Positions 7,378 to 17,000 of a DNA stretch of 64,000 nucleotides are shown one piece after another. The stretch lies in contig NZ_JAUSVX010000013.1 in assembly GCF_030814995.1 (NCBI RefSeq), positions 174,100-238,099 of the forward strand, in the 5' to 3' direction. Made by a program: the position numbers and the translations under genes. Origin of the DNA: Labrys wisconsinensis. Its GTDB lineage: Bacteria; Pseudomonadota; Alphaproteobacteria; Rhizobiales; Labraceae. Below the pieces are notes generated by a model. It saw only the letters and a list, made by a program, of their open reading frames with translations, searched no databases and was not told where the DNA came from. The number at the start of each line of letters is the position of its first letter. The stretch's first letter is position 1.

Positions 7378-9389
7378 CGGGCCATCCGAACGCGCTACGC
7401 CTGATCGCCGGCGGCCTGGCCGAGGCGATCAGGCCGCGTCCGCCGCTGCCCCTGTCGAAATGGCTTTCGGAAAATCTCGTCCTGGTCGATGGCGAACTGG
7501 CCGGCCAGCTCTGGAGCAGCGCCGGCGCGCCATATCTCGCCGAGATTGCCGACTGCCTGTCCGACGATCATCCCTGCAACCAGGTGACGATCCGCAAGAG
7601 CCAGCAGAGCGGCGCCTCGATCCTGGCGATGGGGTGGGCGCTCTATGTGGCCGACCGCGAACCTGCGAACATGATCTATGCCGTCCCGGGCATCGACGCG
7701 CTGCGCAAGCTGAATTCGCAGAAGTTGCAGCCGCTGATCGACGCCTTCCAGAAGCGGGCGAAGCGGACGGTTTTCCTGCCGCAGACGTCGAGGTCGGCGG
7801 CGGGAAGCTCAACTTTTGAAAAGAAATTCGCCGGCGGATACCTGTCCCTGGCCAATGCCAACGCCGTCATGGACCTGAGTTCAAAGACGGCGAAGAAGGG
7901 GGTTAAGGACGAGGTCTCCAAGTGGGAGAATATTCCGGGCTTTGGCGACCCAGAAACCTTGTTTTTTGGCCGTTTTACCGCGTTTCGACGCACAAAAGGC
8001 TGGAAAATACTCGAAATTTCGACGCCTGAGGTCGATACGGGCGATGACAGCGGCGAGACGGCTGGACACTGCCGCATCGACCTGTCGTTCAAGCGGTCGG
8101 ACCAGCGCTTCTGGCATGTGACCTGCCCGCACTGCGACACGGAGCAGGTCTTTACGTTCGACCGCTTCCGGCCCGACCTGCGCGAGCCCAAGAACTCGTT
8201 CTACGAGTGCATCGGCGCCGGCTGCGTCATCACCGAGCTCGACCGGGTGCTGATGGTGCGCGGCGGCCGCTGGGTGGCGACGTATCCGGATGATCCATCG
8301 CGTCATCCTGGTTTCCACATCGACGCTTTCATCTCGCTGATGATGAGCTTCGAGGCCATCGCGGAGGATTATCGAACGGCGCAGCGGTCCGAGAAGGATA
8401 GGAAGGACTTCACCAACGTTGTCCTCGGCCTGCCCTACAAGTTTCGGGGCGACGCGCCGGACCATATCCGGCTGATGGAGCGGCGCGAGCCCTACGACCG
8501 GCGTCGGATTCCGGCCCAGGCGCTGATGCTGACCGCCATGGTCGACGTCCAGCACTCCGGCCTCTACGTCGAGGTGGTGGCGTGGGCGCCGGACAAGCGC
8601 AGCTGGACGGTCGACGTCGCCTTCATCGACGGCGACACCACCGACCACCGGCGCGGCGCCTGGTCTCTGCTCGGCGAATTCTATGAGCGGACCTACGAAG
8701 ACGCCTGGGGCAAGCGGCGCTCGCTGGATGCGATCGGCGTCGATGCCGGCGACGGTGGCCGCGTCAACCAGGTGCTCGCCTGGACCTCGGCCCGGCTCGA
8801 TGCCTACGCCTTCAAGGGTGAAGATGGATGGGCCAGGCCGGCGATCAGCGCGCAGGCGAAGCTGGTCGACATCACGCTCGACGGGAAGGTGCAGAAGAAC
8901 GGCGCCCGGCTCTGGAAGACGGGCACCTGGTCGCTGAAGCGCGAGCACTACGACAACCTGCGCAAGACGCGGATAGCGGCGGACGGCTCGACCTGGGATC
9001 CGCCCGGGTTCTGCCATTTCGGGCTGTGGCTCGACGAGATCTACTTCAAGCAGATCACGTCGGAATATCTCGAAGACATCACCGTGCGCGGCCGCGTCAC
9101 CGGCCGGCGCTGGGCCAAGCGCGGCGAGAACCACTATCTCGACTGCCGCATCGGCAACATGGCGCTCGCCGACCATCTCGGCCTCAACAGCATGTCGCCG
9201 GCAGACTGGCAGACGCTGGCCGAAATGCGCGGTGTCCCCGACGGCGTGGTGACGCCGGACCTCTTCACCCCGGCGCCGATACAGGCCCGGGCCAGCAACC
9301 GCGCCGCCGAGCATGCGGCGCCGCCGCCGGCGAAGCCGGAATCGATCTTCGACCGCCTGGCGCGGCTCAACCAAGGGCTCGACGAATGA
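7374..9389 (+). CDS. Terminase large subunit (lambda GpA family)
   Basis: A 671-residue packaging ATPase and nuclease that cuts concatemeric DNA and drives it into proheads. The family is recognisable from PLSKWLSENLVL near residue 24, the adenine/phosphate-binding segment RKSQQSGAS near 74-82, a zinc-type CPHC at 251-254, and the late GVDAGDGGRVN segment typical of the nuclease half. Length agrees with lambda gpA (641). The start is the GTG overlapping the small subunit stop. It is followed without a gap by gpW and portal genes. A short internal part (7800-8040) is lower in GC than the rest, without breaking the frame. Confidence 0.95.
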   Translation: MTGHPNALRLIAGGLAEAIRPRPPLPLSKWLSENLVLVDGELAGQLWSSAGAPYLAEIADCLSDDHPCNQVTIRKSQQSGASILAMGWALYVADREPANMIYAVPGIDALRKLNSQKLQPLIDAFQKRAKRTVFLPQTSRSAAGSSTFEKKFAGGYLSLANANAVMDLSSKTAKKGVKDEVSKWENIPGFGDPETLFFGRFTAFRRTKGWKILEISTPEVDTGDDSGETAGHCRIDLSFKRSDQRFWHVTCPHCDTEQVFTFDRFRPDLREPKNSFYECIGAGCVITELDRVLMVRGGRWVATYPDDPSRHPGFHIDAFISLMMSFEAIAEDYRTAQRSEKDRKDFTNVVLGLPYKFRGDAPDHIRLMERREPYDRRRIPAQALMLTAMVDVQHSGLYVEVVAWAPDKRSWTVDVAFIDGDTTDHRRGAWSLLGEFYERTYEDAWGKRRSLDAIGVDAGDGGRVNQVLAWTSARLDAYAFKGEDGWARPAISAQAKLVDITLDGKVQKNGARLWKTGTWSLKREHYDNLRKTRIAADGSTWDPPGFCHFGLWLDEIYFKQITSEYLEDITVRGRVTGRRWAKRGENHYLDCRIGNMALADHLGLNSMSPADWQTLAEMRGVPDGVVTPDLFTPAPIQARASNRAAEHAAPPPAKPESIFDRLARLNQGLDE

Positions 9390-9589
9390 CCACTGCCGAA
9401 ATGCTCGAGCAGGCCAGGGCGGTGCTGCATCGGCTGCTGACCGGCGCCGCCGTCGTCGAGCTCGATGTCGAAGGCCGGCGCACCAAGTTCACGCCGATGA
9501 ACCGGTCCGACCTCGAAGCCTACATCAAGCGCCTCGAGGCGCAGCTTGGCGCCTGCCCGCCGCCCGGCGCGATCGGGGTGATCTTCTGA
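9386..9589 (+). CDS. gpW-like head-tail joining protein
   Basis: A 67-residue protein matching the size and order of lambda gpW, which sits in the portal after packaging and keeps DNA in the head. The C-terminal half (PMNRSDLEAYIKRLEAQLG) has the helix typical of the family. The ATG overlaps the terminase stop by ATGA, and its own TGA overlaps the portal ATG. Position between GpA and the portal gene is exactly as in lambda. Confidence 0.85.
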   Translation: MTTAEMLEQARAVLHRLLTGAAVVELDVEGRRTKFTPMNRSDLEAYIKRLEAQLGACPPPGAIGVIF

Positions 9590-11175
9590 TGTCGTTCTCG
9601 GCGCGGCCGGCTCCCGGCATCCGCTGGTCGAGCAAGAGCGCGATGGCGTCCGCCTACCGTGCCGCGTCGACCACGGCACAGGAGACGGCGGCGTGGCGGC
9701 CGCCCTACCTCTCGGCCGATGCGGCGATCCTGCCGGATAAGGACATCACCGAAGCGCGCGTCGCCGATCTCGGCCGCAACAACCCGCATGCGCGCGCCGC
9801 GATCTCGCGCCTGCTCGACATGCTGGTCGGCGCAGGCCTGCGCCTTTCGGCCAAGCCGGACGCCGCGGCCCTCGGCTTGACGCCGGAGCAGACCCGGGCG
9901 GTTCGCCGGCAAATCGAGGCGGAGTGGCGTCTGTTCGCCTACGACCCGCTGCGCCGCTGCGACGCGCAGCGCAAGGTGATGATGCCGGGCCTGCTGCGGC
10001 AGCTCGGCCGGCGCTACATCACATCGAACGAGTGCGCGGCCGTCCTGAAATGGCGGCCGGATGGCGGCACGCGCTATGCGACCTGCGTGCGCGTCGTGCA
10101 CCCGGCGCGCATCTCCAATCCAAGCGGCGCGGCCGACAAGGCGACGCTGCGCGGCGGCCTGGAGATCACCGCCGAGGGCGAGGTGGTGGCGGCGCATATC
10201 CGCAACCGGCACCCCGGCGACTGGATCGGCGCCGGCGACGGGTCGAGCTGGGAGCGCGTGCCGGCCCGCACCGACTGGGGACGGCCGATCTTCATCCATG
10301 GATTCGAGCCGGAGGAGGAGGACCAGGCCCGCGGCGTCACGCCGTTCGCGGCCTTGATGGTGCAGCTGCGGATGCTCGGCAAGCACGCCGATCACGAGCT
10401 CGCTGCCGCAGCGGTCAACGCCCTGTTCGCCGCCTTCGTCAAGTCGAACCTGCCGCAGGCCGAGGCGACGGCGCTGGTCAATATCGCCTCATCCACCTTC
10501 GCGGACGAGCGGCTGAAGTTCTACGAAAAGAATCCGCCGCGCATCGGCGGCGTGCGCATCCCGGTGCTGCCGATCGGCGACGAGATCGCCATGAACAACG
10601 CGCCGCGGCAGAGCGCGGCCTTTCGCGACTTCCAGTCGGCGTTCCTGCAGTCGATCGCCTCGGCGCTCGGGCTCTCCTACGAGCAGCTGGCCATGGACTG
10701 GTCTCGCACGAACTATTCCTCGGCGCGGGCCGCCCTGAACGAGGTCTGGCGGGCGATCCGCCGCCTGTTCTCGACCTTCGTCGACCAGGTGGTGGCGCCG
10801 ATCTATCTCGCGTTCCTCGAGGAGGCTTTCGATCGCGGCTACGTCAGCGTGCCGGCTGGCGCGCCGGCCTTTTGGGACATGCCCGGGGCCTGGACGCAGG
10901 CCCGCTGGATCGGGCCGGGCCGCGGCTACGTCGACCCGGTGAAGGAAGCGCAGGCCGCCGGCGTGCGGATCGACGGGGTGCTGTCGACGCTCGAGGCGGA
11001 ATGCGCCGAGCAGGGTGGCGACTGGGAGGAGGTCATCGACCAGATCGCCTTCGAGAATGAGGTCCTGGCCGAGAAGGGCGTGCAGCGCGTTACCACCAGC
11101 ACCGCCACCATCATCGCCGCCGAGGCGGCGCAGGGGGCCGACGCTGCCCCGCAGGCCGAGGGAGTGCCGGCATGA
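9589..11175 (+). CDS. Portal protein (lambda family)
   Basis: A 528-residue protein forming the dodecameric DNA entry ring of the capsid. Family signatures are the N-terminal RAAISRLLDMLVGAGL segment, the YITSNECAAVL stretch, and the region SALGLSYEQLAMDWSRTNY with SSARAALNEVW around residues 355-385, all typical of lambda gpB portals. The start ATG overlaps the gpW stop; the end overlaps the protease gene by ATGA. Length is as expected (gpB 533). A lambda gpB-type C-terminal proline/alanine-rich tail is present. Confidence 0.95.
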   Translation: MSFSARPAPGIRWSSKSAMASAYRAASTTAQETAAWRPPYLSADAAILPDKDITEARVADLGRNNPHARAAISRLLDMLVGAGLRLSAKPDAAALGLTPEQTRAVRRQIEAEWRLFAYDPLRRCDAQRKVMMPGLLRQLGRRYITSNECAAVLKWRPDGGTRYATCVRVVHPARISNPSGAADKATLRGGLEITAEGEVVAAHIRNRHPGDWIGAGDGSSWERVPARTDWGRPIFIHGFEPEEEDQARGVTPFAALMVQLRMLGKHADHELAAAAVNALFAAFVKSNLPQAEATALVNIASSTFADERLKFYEKNPPRIGGVRIPVLPIGDEIAMNNAPRQSAAFRDFQSAFLQSIASALGLSYEQLAMDWSRTNYSSARAALNEVWRAIRRLFSTFVDQVVAPIYLAFLEEAFDRGYVSVPAGAPAFWDMPGAWTQARWIGPGRGYVDPVKEAQAAGVRIDGVLSTLEAECAEQGGDWEEVIDQIAFENEVLAEKGVQRVTTSTATIIAAEAAQGADAAPQAEGVPA

Positions 11176-12089
11176 CCATCCTTCGCCCGGAGATCGCGGC
11201 GCGCCTGTTCGACACGCCGCTGATGGTGGATGCCCGCAAGGCGAGCGCCATCGCCGCCGCACTCGGCGGCCGCATCGTCGAGGGTGGCGTCATGGTGCTC
11301 GGCGCGGAGGCGATCGAGCACATCGCCTTCTCCGGCGGCCGCCCGTCCGCGGGCCGGGTCGGCGACCGGCTCGGACGAGCCTATGACCGAGAGGGCCTCG
11401 CCCCGTTCGACCTGGTCGACGGCGTCGCCGTCATCCCGGTCGAGGGCACGTTGGTGCATAAGGGCGCCTATGTCGGCTCCTATTCGGGCCGCACCTCGTA
11501 TCAGGGCCTGCAGAGCCAGATCGTCCGGGCGGCGCGCTCGGACGCCGTCAAGGGCGTCGCGTTCGAGGTCGATAGCTTCGGCGGCGAGGTGGCGGGGGCT
11601 TTCGAGACGGCGGACATGATCGCCGGCCTATCGAAGCTCAAGCCGACCATCGCCATCCTCACCGACCACGCGCTGTCGGCGGGCTATCTCTTGGCGGCCC
11701 CTGCGCGCCAGGTGGTCCTGCCCGAGACCGGGCGGGCCGGGTCGATCGGCGTGATCACGCTCCATGCCGACTATTCCGAGCGGCTCGCCAAGGATGGCGT
11801 GCGGGTGACGATCCTCGCCGCCGGCGCGCACAAGGCCGATGGCAATCCCTTCGAGCCGCTGCCCGATGCCGTCGCGGGCAGGATCCGCGCCGAGCTGGAG
11901 AGCATGCGCCAGACCTTCGCCGGCGCGGTGGGCCGCTATCGCGGCGCCCGGCTCGACCGGGGCCGCGCCCTGGCGACCGAAGCCCAGGACTATCGCGGGT
12001 CCGAGGCGGTTGCCGTAGGCCTCGCCGATGCGGTCGGCCCGGCGAACGATGCCTTCGCGGCCTTCGTCAAGGCCGTCAACCGGGGCTGA
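11172..12089 (+). CDS. Prohead protease, S49 family (lambda gpC-like)
   Basis: A 305-residue serine protease that matures the prohead by cleaving scaffold and portal. It has the S49 fold signature: DSFGGEVAGAFETAD for the oxyanion region, nucleophile Ser169 in HALSAGY and general base Lys221 in GAHKADGNPFEP, spaced as in SppA-type enzymes. In lambda the scaffold is nested in the 3' end of the protease gene; here a separate scaffold-like gene follows. The start overlaps the portal stop by ATGA. Confidence 0.92.
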   Translation: MTILRPEIAARLFDTPLMVDARKASAIAAALGGRIVEGGVMVLGAEAIEHIAFSGGRPSAGRVGDRLGRAYDREGLAPFDLVDGVAVIPVEGTLVHKGAYVGSYSGRTSYQGLQSQIVRAARSDAVKGVAFEVDSFGGEVAGAFETADMIAGLSKLKPTIAILTDHALSAGYLLAAPARQVVLPETGRAGSIGVITLHADYSERLAKDGVRVTILAAGAHKADGNPFEPLPDAVAGRIRAELESMRQTFAGAVGRYRGARLDRGRALATEAQDYRGSEAVAVGLADAVGPANDAFAAFVKAVNRG

Positions 12090-12111
12090 CCGCCCCATCA
12101 GGAGACAGACC

Positions 12112-12537
12112 ATGGAAACCTCCTTGCTTGCGGCGGTCCACGCTGCCGCGAATCCCGAGACTGCGCCCGCCGCGCCCCCGGCCCCCGCCATGGCGTCGGC
12201 GCAGGCGATCGAGGCGGCCCGTGCCGAGGGGCATAAGGCTGGCCTCGCCGCCGGGGCCTCGGCCGAGCGGGCCCGTGGCAAGGCCATCCTCGGCAGCGAC
12301 GCGGCGAAGAGCCGCCGCGAGCTCGCCGAACATCTCGCCTTCGAGACCGAGCTCTCGGTCGAGGCGGCTGCAGCCATCCTCGTCAAGGCGCCCGAGGAGG
12401 CCAAGGGGGCGCGCCTCGATGGGCGCGTGCCGAACCCGAACATCGCTCCGGACGCGGCCCCCGCCGCCGACAAGAACAACGATCCGGCCGAGCGCCTGAT
12501 GGGCGCGCTCGACCGCGTCGCCGGCAAGGCCGCCTGA
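12112..12537 (+). CDS. Capsid scaffolding-like protein
   Basis: A 141-residue Ala-rich protein with AGGAGA upstream of the chosen ATG. The central segment SAERARGKAILGSDAAKSR and the following LAEHLAFET resemble the C-terminal scaffold part often fused to S49 prohead proteases (lambda Nu3-like). It lies between protease and decoration genes, the expected place for a scaffold. It probably helps capsid assembly and is then cleaved and lost from the virion. Confidence 0.75.
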   Translation: METSLLAAVHAAANPETAPAAPPAPAMASAQAIEAARAEGHKAGLAAGASAERARGKAILGSDAAKSRRELAEHLAFETELSVEAAAAILVKAPEEAKGARLDGRVPNPNIAPDAAPAADKNNDPAERLMGALDRVAGKAA

Positions 12538-12577
12538 GGCGGCCTCCCCTCCCACCCTCGCAAACAGGATCACCGCC

Positions 12578-12949
12578 ATGGCGCGCAACCTGGTCGAAAC
12601 CGCATCCTTCTCGCCGACACACGTGGTGGTCGGCGATCTCAAGGTCTTCGCCGAGCCGGAGACCATCCTGTCCGGGCAGACCCTGCTGCAGTGGACCGTC
12701 GTCGGCCGCGTCACCGCCTCGGGCAAGTGGATCAAGTGCGTCGCGTCCGCCAATGACGGCTCGCAGGTGCCGCGCGGCATCACCGTCGATGCGGTCGACG
12801 CCTCCGCCGGCGACCTGGTTGGGCCGGTCTACAAGCTCGGCCAGTTCAACCCCGACCTCCTGGCCATGGATGCGAGCTGGACCGCTGCGGCGCTCAAGGC
12901 GGCCTTCGCCGGCTCCGGCATCTTCCTGCGCTCGCCGCTGACGCTCTGA
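12578..12949 (+). CDS. Head decoration protein (lambda gpD family)
   Basis: A 123-residue protein of the gpD family that caps capsid three-fold sites and stabilises the full head. Family features include the SGQTL segment, the VTASGKWIKC stretch and the GITVDAVDASAGD segment with a conserved beta-sandwich pattern. It directly precedes the major capsid gene, as in lambda. Confidence 0.9.
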   Translation: MARNLVETASFSPTHVVVGDLKVFAEPETILSGQTLLQWTVVGRVTASGKWIKCVASANDGSQVPRGITVDAVDASAGDLVGPVYKLGQFNPDLLAMDASWTAAALKAAFAGSGIFLRSPLTL

Positions 12950-13031
12950 CCGGGGCGCCGTCCTGGCCTGACCCGTTGCCGCGGCGGTCCGCCGCGGTTC
13001 CTTCCACCGACATCGAGAGGATTGCGCCACC

Positions 13032-14051
13032 ATGGCGACGCTCTATGACACCCACACCCTGGCGCGCGTTCTCGAAGCCAAGGTGCAGACCCCGCGGACG
13101 TTCCTGCTGGAGAAGTTCTATCCGTCGGTGATGACGTTCGACACCGAGACGGTCGACCTCGACATCATCACCCGTGGGGCCAAGCTGGCGCCCTTCGTTC
13201 ACGAGGACGCGCCGGGTCGGCCGGTGACCACCGGCGGCTACGTGACCAAGCTGTTCAAGCCTTTGCCGATGAAGATGAACGATGCCGTCAACCCGGCCAA
13301 GGCGATGAAGCGCCGGGCGGGCGAGCGCTACGCGGGCGAGGTCACCCCGGCCGACCGCCTCGAGGCGCTGACAGTCGACAAGATTGCCGAGCAGCGCAAG
13401 GCCTGGCTGCGCCGCCTGGAGTGGTTCGCGGCCACGATGCTGCGGGATGCGGCGCTCACCATCGCAACCGAGGACCTCGGCGACGCGGTGCTCGACCTCG
13501 GTCGCGACGCAGGGTTGAAGGTCACCCTTGCCGGCGCCAACCGATGGGGCCAGGCCGGAGTCAGCCCGGTCGACAACCTCGAGGCATGGCTGACGCTGGT
13601 GTTGAGCAAGAGCGGCGTCTTTCCGACCGACGTCGTCTTCGGCACCGAGGCCTGGAAGCTGTTTCGCGTCGATCCCAAGTTCGACAAGTTCCTCGACCGC
13701 AATCTGGGGCGGAGCGACACTGTCGAGATCGCCCCGGTCGATGTCTCCATGGGCGCGCTCATGGGCCGCGTCGGCAACACCAACATCTGGGTCTATCAGC
13801 AGACTTACGAGGACGATGCCGGCAACGCGCAGAAGTTCATCGACGACTATGACGTGATCCTTGCCTCGCAGGCGATCGAAGGCATCCGGGCCTTCGGAGC
13901 GGTGCCGACCGAGAGCACGATCGTGTCGATCGACCTCTACCAGACGGTCTACACCGACAACAACCCGCCGCGGCGCTTCGCCTATACCGAATCGCGCGGC
14001 ATCGTGGTCATGGGCCGCCCGAACGCCAGCGCACGTTTCAAGGTGCAGTGA
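13032..14051 (+). CDS. Major capsid protein (lambda gpE family)
   Basis: A 339-residue capsid protein with the HK97-like fold. Recognisable segments are FLLEKFYPSVMTFDTETVD near the N terminus, RGAKLAPFVHEDAPGR near residue 50, and the late EGIRAFGAVPTE. The start has a GAGAGGATT Shine-Dalgarno upstream. Length fits lambda gpE (341). It follows the decoration gene and precedes the connector, as in lambda. Confidence 0.95.
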   Translation: MATLYDTHTLARVLEAKVQTPRTFLLEKFYPSVMTFDTETVDLDIITRGAKLAPFVHEDAPGRPVTTGGYVTKLFKPLPMKMNDAVNPAKAMKRRAGERYAGEVTPADRLEALTVDKIAEQRKAWLRRLEWFAATMLRDAALTIATEDLGDAVLDLGRDAGLKVTLAGANRWGQAGVSPVDNLEAWLTLVLSKSGVFPTDVVFGTEAWKLFRVDPKFDKFLDRNLGRSDTVEIAPVDVSMGALMGRVGNTNIWVYQQTYEDDAGNAQKFIDDYDVILASQAIEGIRAFGAVPTESTIVSIDLYQTVYTDNNPPRRFAYTESRGIVVMGRPNASARFKVQ

Positions 14052-14052
14052 C

Positions 14053-14436
14053 GTGACCGCCTTCGACGCGGCCGCCACGGCGGCGGCCGCGCCTCTGCTC
14101 GACTGGTACGGCGAGACCTTCTCGGTCACGCCGATGCGTTTCGGCACCGATCCCAACGCGGCGCCGGCGCCCGATACCAGCCGGCAGCCCTTCGATCTGC
14201 GCGCGATCTGGGTGGACGATCCCGGCGAGCTGCGCACCCCGAACGCCTACGACTTGCGCTCCCAGCACAGGCCGGGCGTGAGGGTCGGCAAGCCGGCGAT
14301 CGACATAGCCGATCCGGCGATCGACCTGCGGCGTGGCGACGTGATCCTGCGCCAGGCCGATGGGACGCGCTGGCGGATCGGCACCGGCCACACCGGCGCA
14401 TATCTCTGGCGCCGCATCCCGATCGAGGCGATCTGA
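14053..14436 (+). CDS. Head-tail connector-like protein
   Basis: A 127-residue protein starting at GTG 14053, two bases after the capsid gene. Size, position and the beta-rich C-terminal half (DVILRQADGTRWRIGTG) fit a head-tail joining or stopper protein such as lambda gpFII, but similarity is weak by eye. Its stop overlaps the next ATG as TGATG. Assignment rests mainly on gene order. Confidence 0.55.
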   Translation: MTAFDAAATAAAAPLLDWYGETFSVTPMRFGTDPNAAPAPDTSRQPFDLRAIWVDDPGELRTPNAYDLRSQHRPGVRVGKPAIDIADPAIDLRRGDVILRQADGTRWRIGTGHTGAYLWRRIPIEAI

Positions 14437-15245
14437 TGGGCCTGCACCGCCTCGCGCTGCGCATCGCCACGCTGGAGACGCTCGCGCCGTCGGCTCTGTA
14501 CGGCGTCGAGGGTGCGCGCTGGCCGACCATCGCCGGCCCGCGAATCTACGACACCCGCATGGACGTGGTCGATCAGCTCGACGAGGTCGAGCCTCGCCCG
14601 ATCGTCATGCTCTATACCGAGACCGAGCGCGGCGGCGCCTATGGCGACGGCATCGAACCGATCGATCGCACCGTCGACCTCGTCTTCGAGCTGATGCTCG
14701 CGCTGCGCGGCACCATGGAAGTGCAGGCACCGGACGGCACGACCGAGACGGTCGGCTCGGCCGACATGGTGGTGACCGACGCGGAGCACGAGGGCCTGCT
14801 CGATCTCCTCGAGGGGCAGATCGAGCGGATCTTGCGATACGGGATCGACGCCAAGTTCCGTGTCGTGGCCCGCGAGGTCCGCGACACCCATTCGGTGCCG
14901 CTGCGCGTTGCCGAGGGCAAGACCCGCCTGGCGGCGCGCACCGTCACCTGGTCGGTCCACACCGAATCGATCTGGCCGGATGCGGTGTTCGATTACACCG
15001 CCTTTCGGCTGCTCTCGCTGCCACGGATGTTGCCGATGTCGCTCAGCATGGGCGCGGAGCAGCATCCGGATCCGATCGGCTTCTTGCCGGAGCCGCTGTC
15101 GACGCTCGCCGCCGGCCTGCCGGCCAACAGCCGCAACCTGCAGGTGATCAGGACCATCGCCGGCCTGACGCCCCCGCCCGAGCTGCTGACGCGGCTCGAA
15201 GACCCCCTCCTGAAATGGCAGCTGGCCGCCCCGGAGAGCCCATGA
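14436..15245 (+). CDS. Putative tail terminator / tail completion protein
   Basis: A 269-residue protein located at the switch from lambda-type head genes to Mu-type tail genes. The first half has a pattern seen in tail terminators: an N-terminal helix (LHRLALRIATLETLAP), a segment RPIVMLYTETERGG, then a FELMLALRG strand-helix. The second half is longer than usual for a terminator. It lies just before DUF2635 and sheath genes, where Mu-like phages carry their terminator gene. Family not proved. Confidence 0.5.
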   Translation: MGLHRLALRIATLETLAPSALYGVEGARWPTIAGPRIYDTRMDVVDQLDEVEPRPIVMLYTETERGGAYGDGIEPIDRTVDLVFELMLALRGTMEVQAPDGTTETVGSADMVVTDAEHEGLLDLLEGQIERILRYGIDAKFRVVAREVRDTHSVPLRVAEGKTRLAARTVTWSVHTESIWPDAVFDYTAFRLLSLPRMLPMSLSMGAEQHPDPIGFLPEPLSTLAAGLPANSRNLQVIRTIAGLTPPPELLTRLEDPLLKWQLAAPESP

Positions 15246-15469
15246 CCACCGTCACCGTCCGTCCTGCCGTCCCGGACGCGCAAATCCCGATGCCGGACCG
15301 GCCGCTGTCGGCTGGCCGCTATGTCCTGCTGCCGGCCGATGGTGCGCCGGTCGATCCCGACGCCATGGACTTCTTTTGGCGCCGGCTGATCGACGATGGC
15401 GACGTCGTCGTCGTGCCGGCTCCCGTCCCGGCGCCGGCCGCGCCGTCCCGCCGCGCTGCGAAGGAGTAA
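15242..15469 (+). CDS. DUF2635-like small tail protein
   Basis: A 75-residue protein overlapping its upstream neighbour by ATGA. It has the DUF2635 pattern: VRPA near the N terminus, RYVLLPADGAPVDP, then FFWRRLIDDGDVV, followed here by a proline/alanine tail. DUF2635 proteins sit directly before the sheath gene in Mu-like phages, as here. Function unknown, presumably in tail assembly. Confidence 0.75.
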   Translation: MTTVTVRPAVPDAQIPMPDRPLSAGRYVLLPADGAPVDPDAMDFFWRRLIDDGDVVVVPAPVPAPAAPSRRAAKE

Positions 15470-15472
15470 TCC

Positions 15473-16975
15473 ATGTCCGTCGCCTTCAATTCCATTCCCG
15501 GGAGCGGCCTGGTCGCCCCGCTCATGACCATGGAGGTCAACAGCGGCGGCAGTCCCTACGATGGCCGGTCCCGCCTCCTCCTGCTCGGCCACAAGATCTC
15601 GGCCGGCAACGGCGCCGACGGCTCGCTCTATCCCGTCGCCTCCCAGCTCGAGGCCAACACCCGCTGGGGCGCCGGCTCGCAGCTCGCGCAGATGTACCGC
15701 ATCGCCCGGGCCAACGCCCCGACGGCCGAGATCTGGGCAGCTTCGGTCACCGACACCGGCACGGCGCAGACCTGGACCCTGACCGTCGGCGCCCTGCCGG
15801 GCAAGGCCGGCGTCGGCATCATCGAGATCGCCGGCGAGCGGCTGCAGGTGACGATCGGCGCGTCGGACACCGCGGCCATCGTGGCGACGTCCCTGGCGGC
15901 CGCGATCAACGCCTATGTCGACCTCAACACCGGCGCAATGCTGCCGGTGACCGCCGCGGCGGCGACCAATGTCGTCACTGTCACCGCGCGCCATCTCGGC
16001 GCCCTGTTCGGCGAGCTCGACTTCTGGACGGGGACCAGCGCCGCCTCGAACATATTCGGCGGCGGCGTGCTCACCATCGCCACGAGCACGGCCGGCGCCG
16101 GCACGCCTTCGGTCAGCGCCGTTCTCGCCGCCATGGGCGACGAGGAGTACGACCTTATCGTCAACCCCTGGAGCGACAGCGCCAACCTGGCGGCGATCCA
16201 GACTGCCCTGGACGACGTGTCCGGCCGGTGGGCCTTCAACCGGCAGATCTACGGCCACATGCTCTATCCCTTCGTCGGCACCTTCTCGGCGCAGACGACG
16301 CATGGCCTGGCCCGCAACGACCGCCACAGCACCGCCCTGGCAGTGCTGCCAAGCCCCACGCCGTCCTGGCTGTGGGCGGCCGGCTTCGCCGCGCGGGTGT
16401 TCCCGTGGCTGTCGGACGGCGTGACCGGCGGCGTGAGCCGCAACCAGACCGGCCTGGCGGTCAGCGGCGTGAAGCCGCCGCGCGGTTCCAGCCAGCGCTG
16501 GAACTACGCGGCCCGCAACACGCTCAACGGCTCCGGCATGTCGACCTGGACGGCGGACAAGGCCGGCACGGTCAAGGTCGACAAGCTGGTCACCACCTAC
16601 CAGCTCGGCCCGCTGGGCCAGCCCGATGCGACGTTCCGGGACATCCAGGCGATGTTCCAGCTCACCTACGGGCTGCGCTACCTGCGCATCGAGATGGCCA
16701 ACGAGCACGGCCAGAAGGCGATCGCCAACGACAATCCCGGCGCCCTGCAGGCGATCTCCACCCCGAAGGAGATCAAGGCGACGCTCGTGCATGCCCACCT
16801 GCAGCTCTGCCGGCAGGGCGTGTTCGAGAACAACCAGCGCTTCGCCGAGAGCATCATCGTCGAGCGCAATGCGGGGAACGCCAACCGGGTGGATTTCTTC
16901 TTGCCGCTCGACCGGGTTAACCCGCTCGACATCCTCGCCGCCAACGCCACGCTGTACAGCCAGTACGCGGCCTGA
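15473..16975 (+). CDS. Contractile tail sheath protein (Mu gpL-like)
   Basis: A 500-residue sheath subunit; its presence makes this a myovirus. It has a good Shine-Dalgarno (AAGGAG) upstream. N-terminal GSGLVAPLMTMEVN and the segment RSRLLLLGHK are typical of Mu-like sheaths; the conserved C-terminal core begins near residue 350 with KVDKLVTTYQLG and GQPDATFRDIQ. A protruding middle domain (roughly 110-200) is rich in Ala, Thr and Gly. It is followed by the tube gene. Confidence 0.95.
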   Translation: MSVAFNSIPGSGLVAPLMTMEVNSGGSPYDGRSRLLLLGHKISAGNGADGSLYPVASQLEANTRWGAGSQLAQMYRIARANAPTAEIWAASVTDTGTAQTWTLTVGALPGKAGVGIIEIAGERLQVTIGASDTAAIVATSLAAAINAYVDLNTGAMLPVTAAAATNVVTVTARHLGALFGELDFWTGTSAASNIFGGGVLTIATSTAGAGTPSVSAVLAAMGDEEYDLIVNPWSDSANLAAIQTALDDVSGRWAFNRQIYGHMLYPFVGTFSAQTTHGLARNDRHSTALAVLPSPTPSWLWAAGFAARVFPWLSDGVTGGVSRNQTGLAVSGVKPPRGSSQRWNYAARNTLNGSGMSTWTADKAGTVKVDKLVTTYQLGPLGQPDATFRDIQAMFQLTYGLRYLRIEMANEHGQKAIANDNPGALQAISTPKEIKATLVHAHLQLCRQGVFENNQRFAESIIVERNAGNANRVDFFLPLDRVNPLDILAANATLYSQYAA

Positions 16976-17000
16976 CACCACAACCTGAGAGGAGGCCGCC